NCBI GenBank assembly: GCA_002398845.1
Contig: DHBY01000050.1
Coordinates: 7,155-30,356 of the forward strand
DNA: 23,202 nt
From: Firmicutes bacterium UBA4916
GTDB taxonomy: Bacteria; Bacillota; Clostridia; Tissierellales; Tepidimicrobiaceae
Direction of reading: 5' to 3'
A program made the translations under genes and the position numbers. This document shows, in pieces, positions 22,137-23,202 of this stretch. The notes beneath the pieces were generated by a model that was not told where the DNA came from, ran no database searches, and saw only the letters and a program-made list of their open reading frames with translations. Within the stretch, counting starts at the first letter, position 1, and the number at the start of each line of letters is the position of its first letter.

Positions 22137-22165
22137 TTGACAATTTATTATCTTAGGAGTAATAT
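22137..22165 (+). promoter_or_regulatory. Downstream promoter (P2) of the T-box transporter gene
   Basis: Perfect TTGACA (22137-22142), 17-base spacer and TAATAT (22160-22165). It lies directly before the T-box stem I and is the more likely main start. Confidence 0.65.
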
Positions 22166-22199
22166 ATAAATTAAATATTTCTTAGTTTAATACTTTAAA

Positions 22200-22495
22200 G
22201 CCATGAGGGAGACAAAAATACAAAACTTCTAACTTCAGAGAGCTGATAGTTGGTGAGAATCAGCGTTAGAAATGTATAATGATCACTCCTTAGCTTCCAA
22301 TTTGAAAGATTCTTTTAGTAAATGAGGACGGTTTCCACCGATATATGGATATAGTTCAAGTGAGCTTGTATTTATGTTTACTTTGACTTGAAAATAAGGC
22401 GATTATTTTAGTCGTAAAATAGGGTGGTACCACGAAAAGCTTTCGTCCCTATGAATATCTATAGATGTTCATAGAGACGAAAGCTTTTTTATTTA
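22200..22495 (+). promoter_or_regulatory. T-box leader, probable tyrosine specifier (UAU)
   Basis: The leader has stem I with AGAGAGCTGATAGTTGGTGA (22234-22253 region), the T-box AGGGTGGTACCACG (22421-22434) and a terminator. A helix TTCTAAC/GTTAGAA brackets the stem I top. The specifier loop's 3' side follows it, and TAT (22275-22277) sits where codon reading is expected, followed by AATGATCACTCC. If shifted by one codon it would be AAT (Asn). The T-box TGGT pairs with a tRNA ending ACCA, a discriminator of A as in tRNA-Tyr; bacterial tRNA-Asn has G, which argues against Asn. Uncharged tRNA should prevent termination and allow transporter expression. Confidence 0.9.
22436..22494 (+). terminator. 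T-box regulated terminator
   Basis: A long stem between 22436-22458 and about 22463-22486 (AAAGCTTTCGTC pairing with GACGAAAGCTTT), followed by TTTTATTT. The 5' arm overlaps the region that the antiterminator uses, as in a normal T-box switch. Confidence 0.85.
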
Positions 22496-22585
22496 TCTTT
22501 GACTGCTTTAAAGGAGGTGAAAATACAATACAGCAGCCTAATATATCAAAATATTCTGTAATAATTATGAAAGGAGACTTATCTT

Positions 22586-23202
22586 ATGGAAAGAGACAAA
22601 TTTAGTTCAAAATTTGGAGTAATAGCTGCCGCTGCTGGTTCTGCTATTGGTTTAGGCAACATATGGAAATTCCCTTATATCACTGGTAAAAATGGAGGTG
22701 CTGCCTTTATATTTGTTTATTTAATTTGTATTATTTTAGTTGGTACGGTTGTTATGGTTTCAGAGTTATCGTTAGGGAGACGTGCTCAAGCAAATTCCTC
22801 AGGTGCATTTAAAAAGCTAAAGCCATCAAGTAAATGGTATTATACTGGGTATTTAGCTGTAGCTACCTCATTTATAATATTAGCTACTTATTCAATAATT
22901 GCAGGTTGGGTACTTTCTTACTTTTGCAGTTCAATAACTGGAAAGTTAACGACCATAGCACCAGATAATTTAGCCTCATATTTTGAAACTCTTACAGGCA
23001 ACACCCCTATGGTACTCTTTTTTAGCTTGTTGGTTATTATTATAACTGCTTTTATAGTAATTTCAGGTGTCCAAAATGGAATAGAAAAATACAGTAAAAT
23101 ATTGATGCCAATATTATTTGTAACCTTAATAATTTTAATTATTAGATCTGTAACCCTTGATGGTGCAGAAAAAGGATTAGAGTTTCTTTTTAAACCAGAT
23201 TT
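22586..23202 (+). CDS. Sodium:neurotransmitter-symporter (NSS) family amino-acid transporter, N-terminal part
   Basis: 205 residues are visible before the window ends; the family is about 450-600 residues. The N-terminus SKFGVIAAAAGSAIGLGNIW and KFPYITGKNGGAAFIFVYLI is the canonical NSS first membrane helix, with the unwound GSAIGLGN region that binds sodium and substrate. At least five further hydrophobic segments are visible. It should import an amino acid with sodium. A T-box leader that seems to read tyrosine makes tyrosine (or another aromatic or hydrophobic amino acid) the likely substrate. AAAGGAG precedes the ATG. Confidence 0.92.
   Translation, partial: MERDKFSSKFGVIAAAAGSAIGLGNIWKFPYITGKNGGAAFIFVYLICIILVGTVVMVSELSLGRRAQANSSGAFKKLKPSSKWYYTGYLAVATSFIILATYSIIAGWVLSYFCSSITGKLTTIAPDNLASYFETLTGNTPMVLFFSLLVIIITAFIVISGVQNGIEKYSKILMPILFVTLIILIIRSVTLDGAEKGLEFLFKPD

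Noticed and set aside
22278..22280. AAT (Asn) as the T-box specifier
   Set aside because: Less consistent with the loop position and with the UGGU sequence, which calls for a discriminator A; bacterial tRNA-Asn has G. Not fully excluded.

Overview
The window is AT-rich, has strong AGGAGG-type ribosome binding sites, uses TTG and GTG starts freely, and carries a T-box leader. Together these point to a low-GC Firmicute, most likely an anaerobic member of the Clostridia or Tissierellia. That placement is an inference from gene style; no rRNA or other marker gene is present.

Layout. 1-1320 (+): the end of a drug-type ABC exporter, with an ATPase cut by the left edge, its ABC-2 permease and a terminator. 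1.3-8.2 kb (mostly -): an accessory stretch with two GNAT acetyltransferases, a methyltransferase, an LCAT-like alpha/beta hydrolase, an XRE regulator with a small membrane protein, a coiled-coil membrane-anchored protein, a 45-residue DUF4177-like gene and one orphan gene. Between 1.88 and 5.05 kb there are several broken gene pieces: HepT-like, D-cysteine desulfhydrase-like, possibly GNAT- and response-regulator-like, and a duplicated 3' end of the isomerase gene at 13.7 kb. 8.5-11.4 kb: an IS200/IS605-family element (tnpB intact, tnpA reduced to a remnant, predicted omega/reRNA) interrupts a lactate permease gene. Removing 8585-10493 in silico restores the permease reading frame, which fixes the element ends. 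The permease had also lost its N-terminal half in a separate event near 8.55 kb.

11.4-14.5 kb: GTP-dependent PEP carboxykinase (pckG) and a convergent sugar-phosphate-isomerase-like TIM barrel gene. 14.6-16.6 kb (-): a zinc metallopeptidase-like protein followed by a DUF4846 lipoprotein, probably one operon. 17.0-18.8 kb: a HAD phosphatase/beta-phosphoglucomutase-like gene converging on msrA, with lepB (signal peptidase I) upstream of msrA. 18.8-21.8 kb (-): lrgA-lrgB and a large DUF4153 membrane protein. 22.0-23.2 kb (+): two good promoters, a T-box leader with a likely Tyr (UAU) specifier, and the start of a sodium:neurotransmitter-symporter-type amino-acid transporter that leaves the right edge.

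The least explained element is a family of three long palindromes (4781-4825, 8339-8381, 17668-17712). They share the core GGTGCC(A/T)GGCAC, and their arms differ but stay largely self-complementary. One abuts the duplicated isomerase fragment exactly and another encodes the last residues of MsrA. I see no rRNA, tRNA or CRISPR array.
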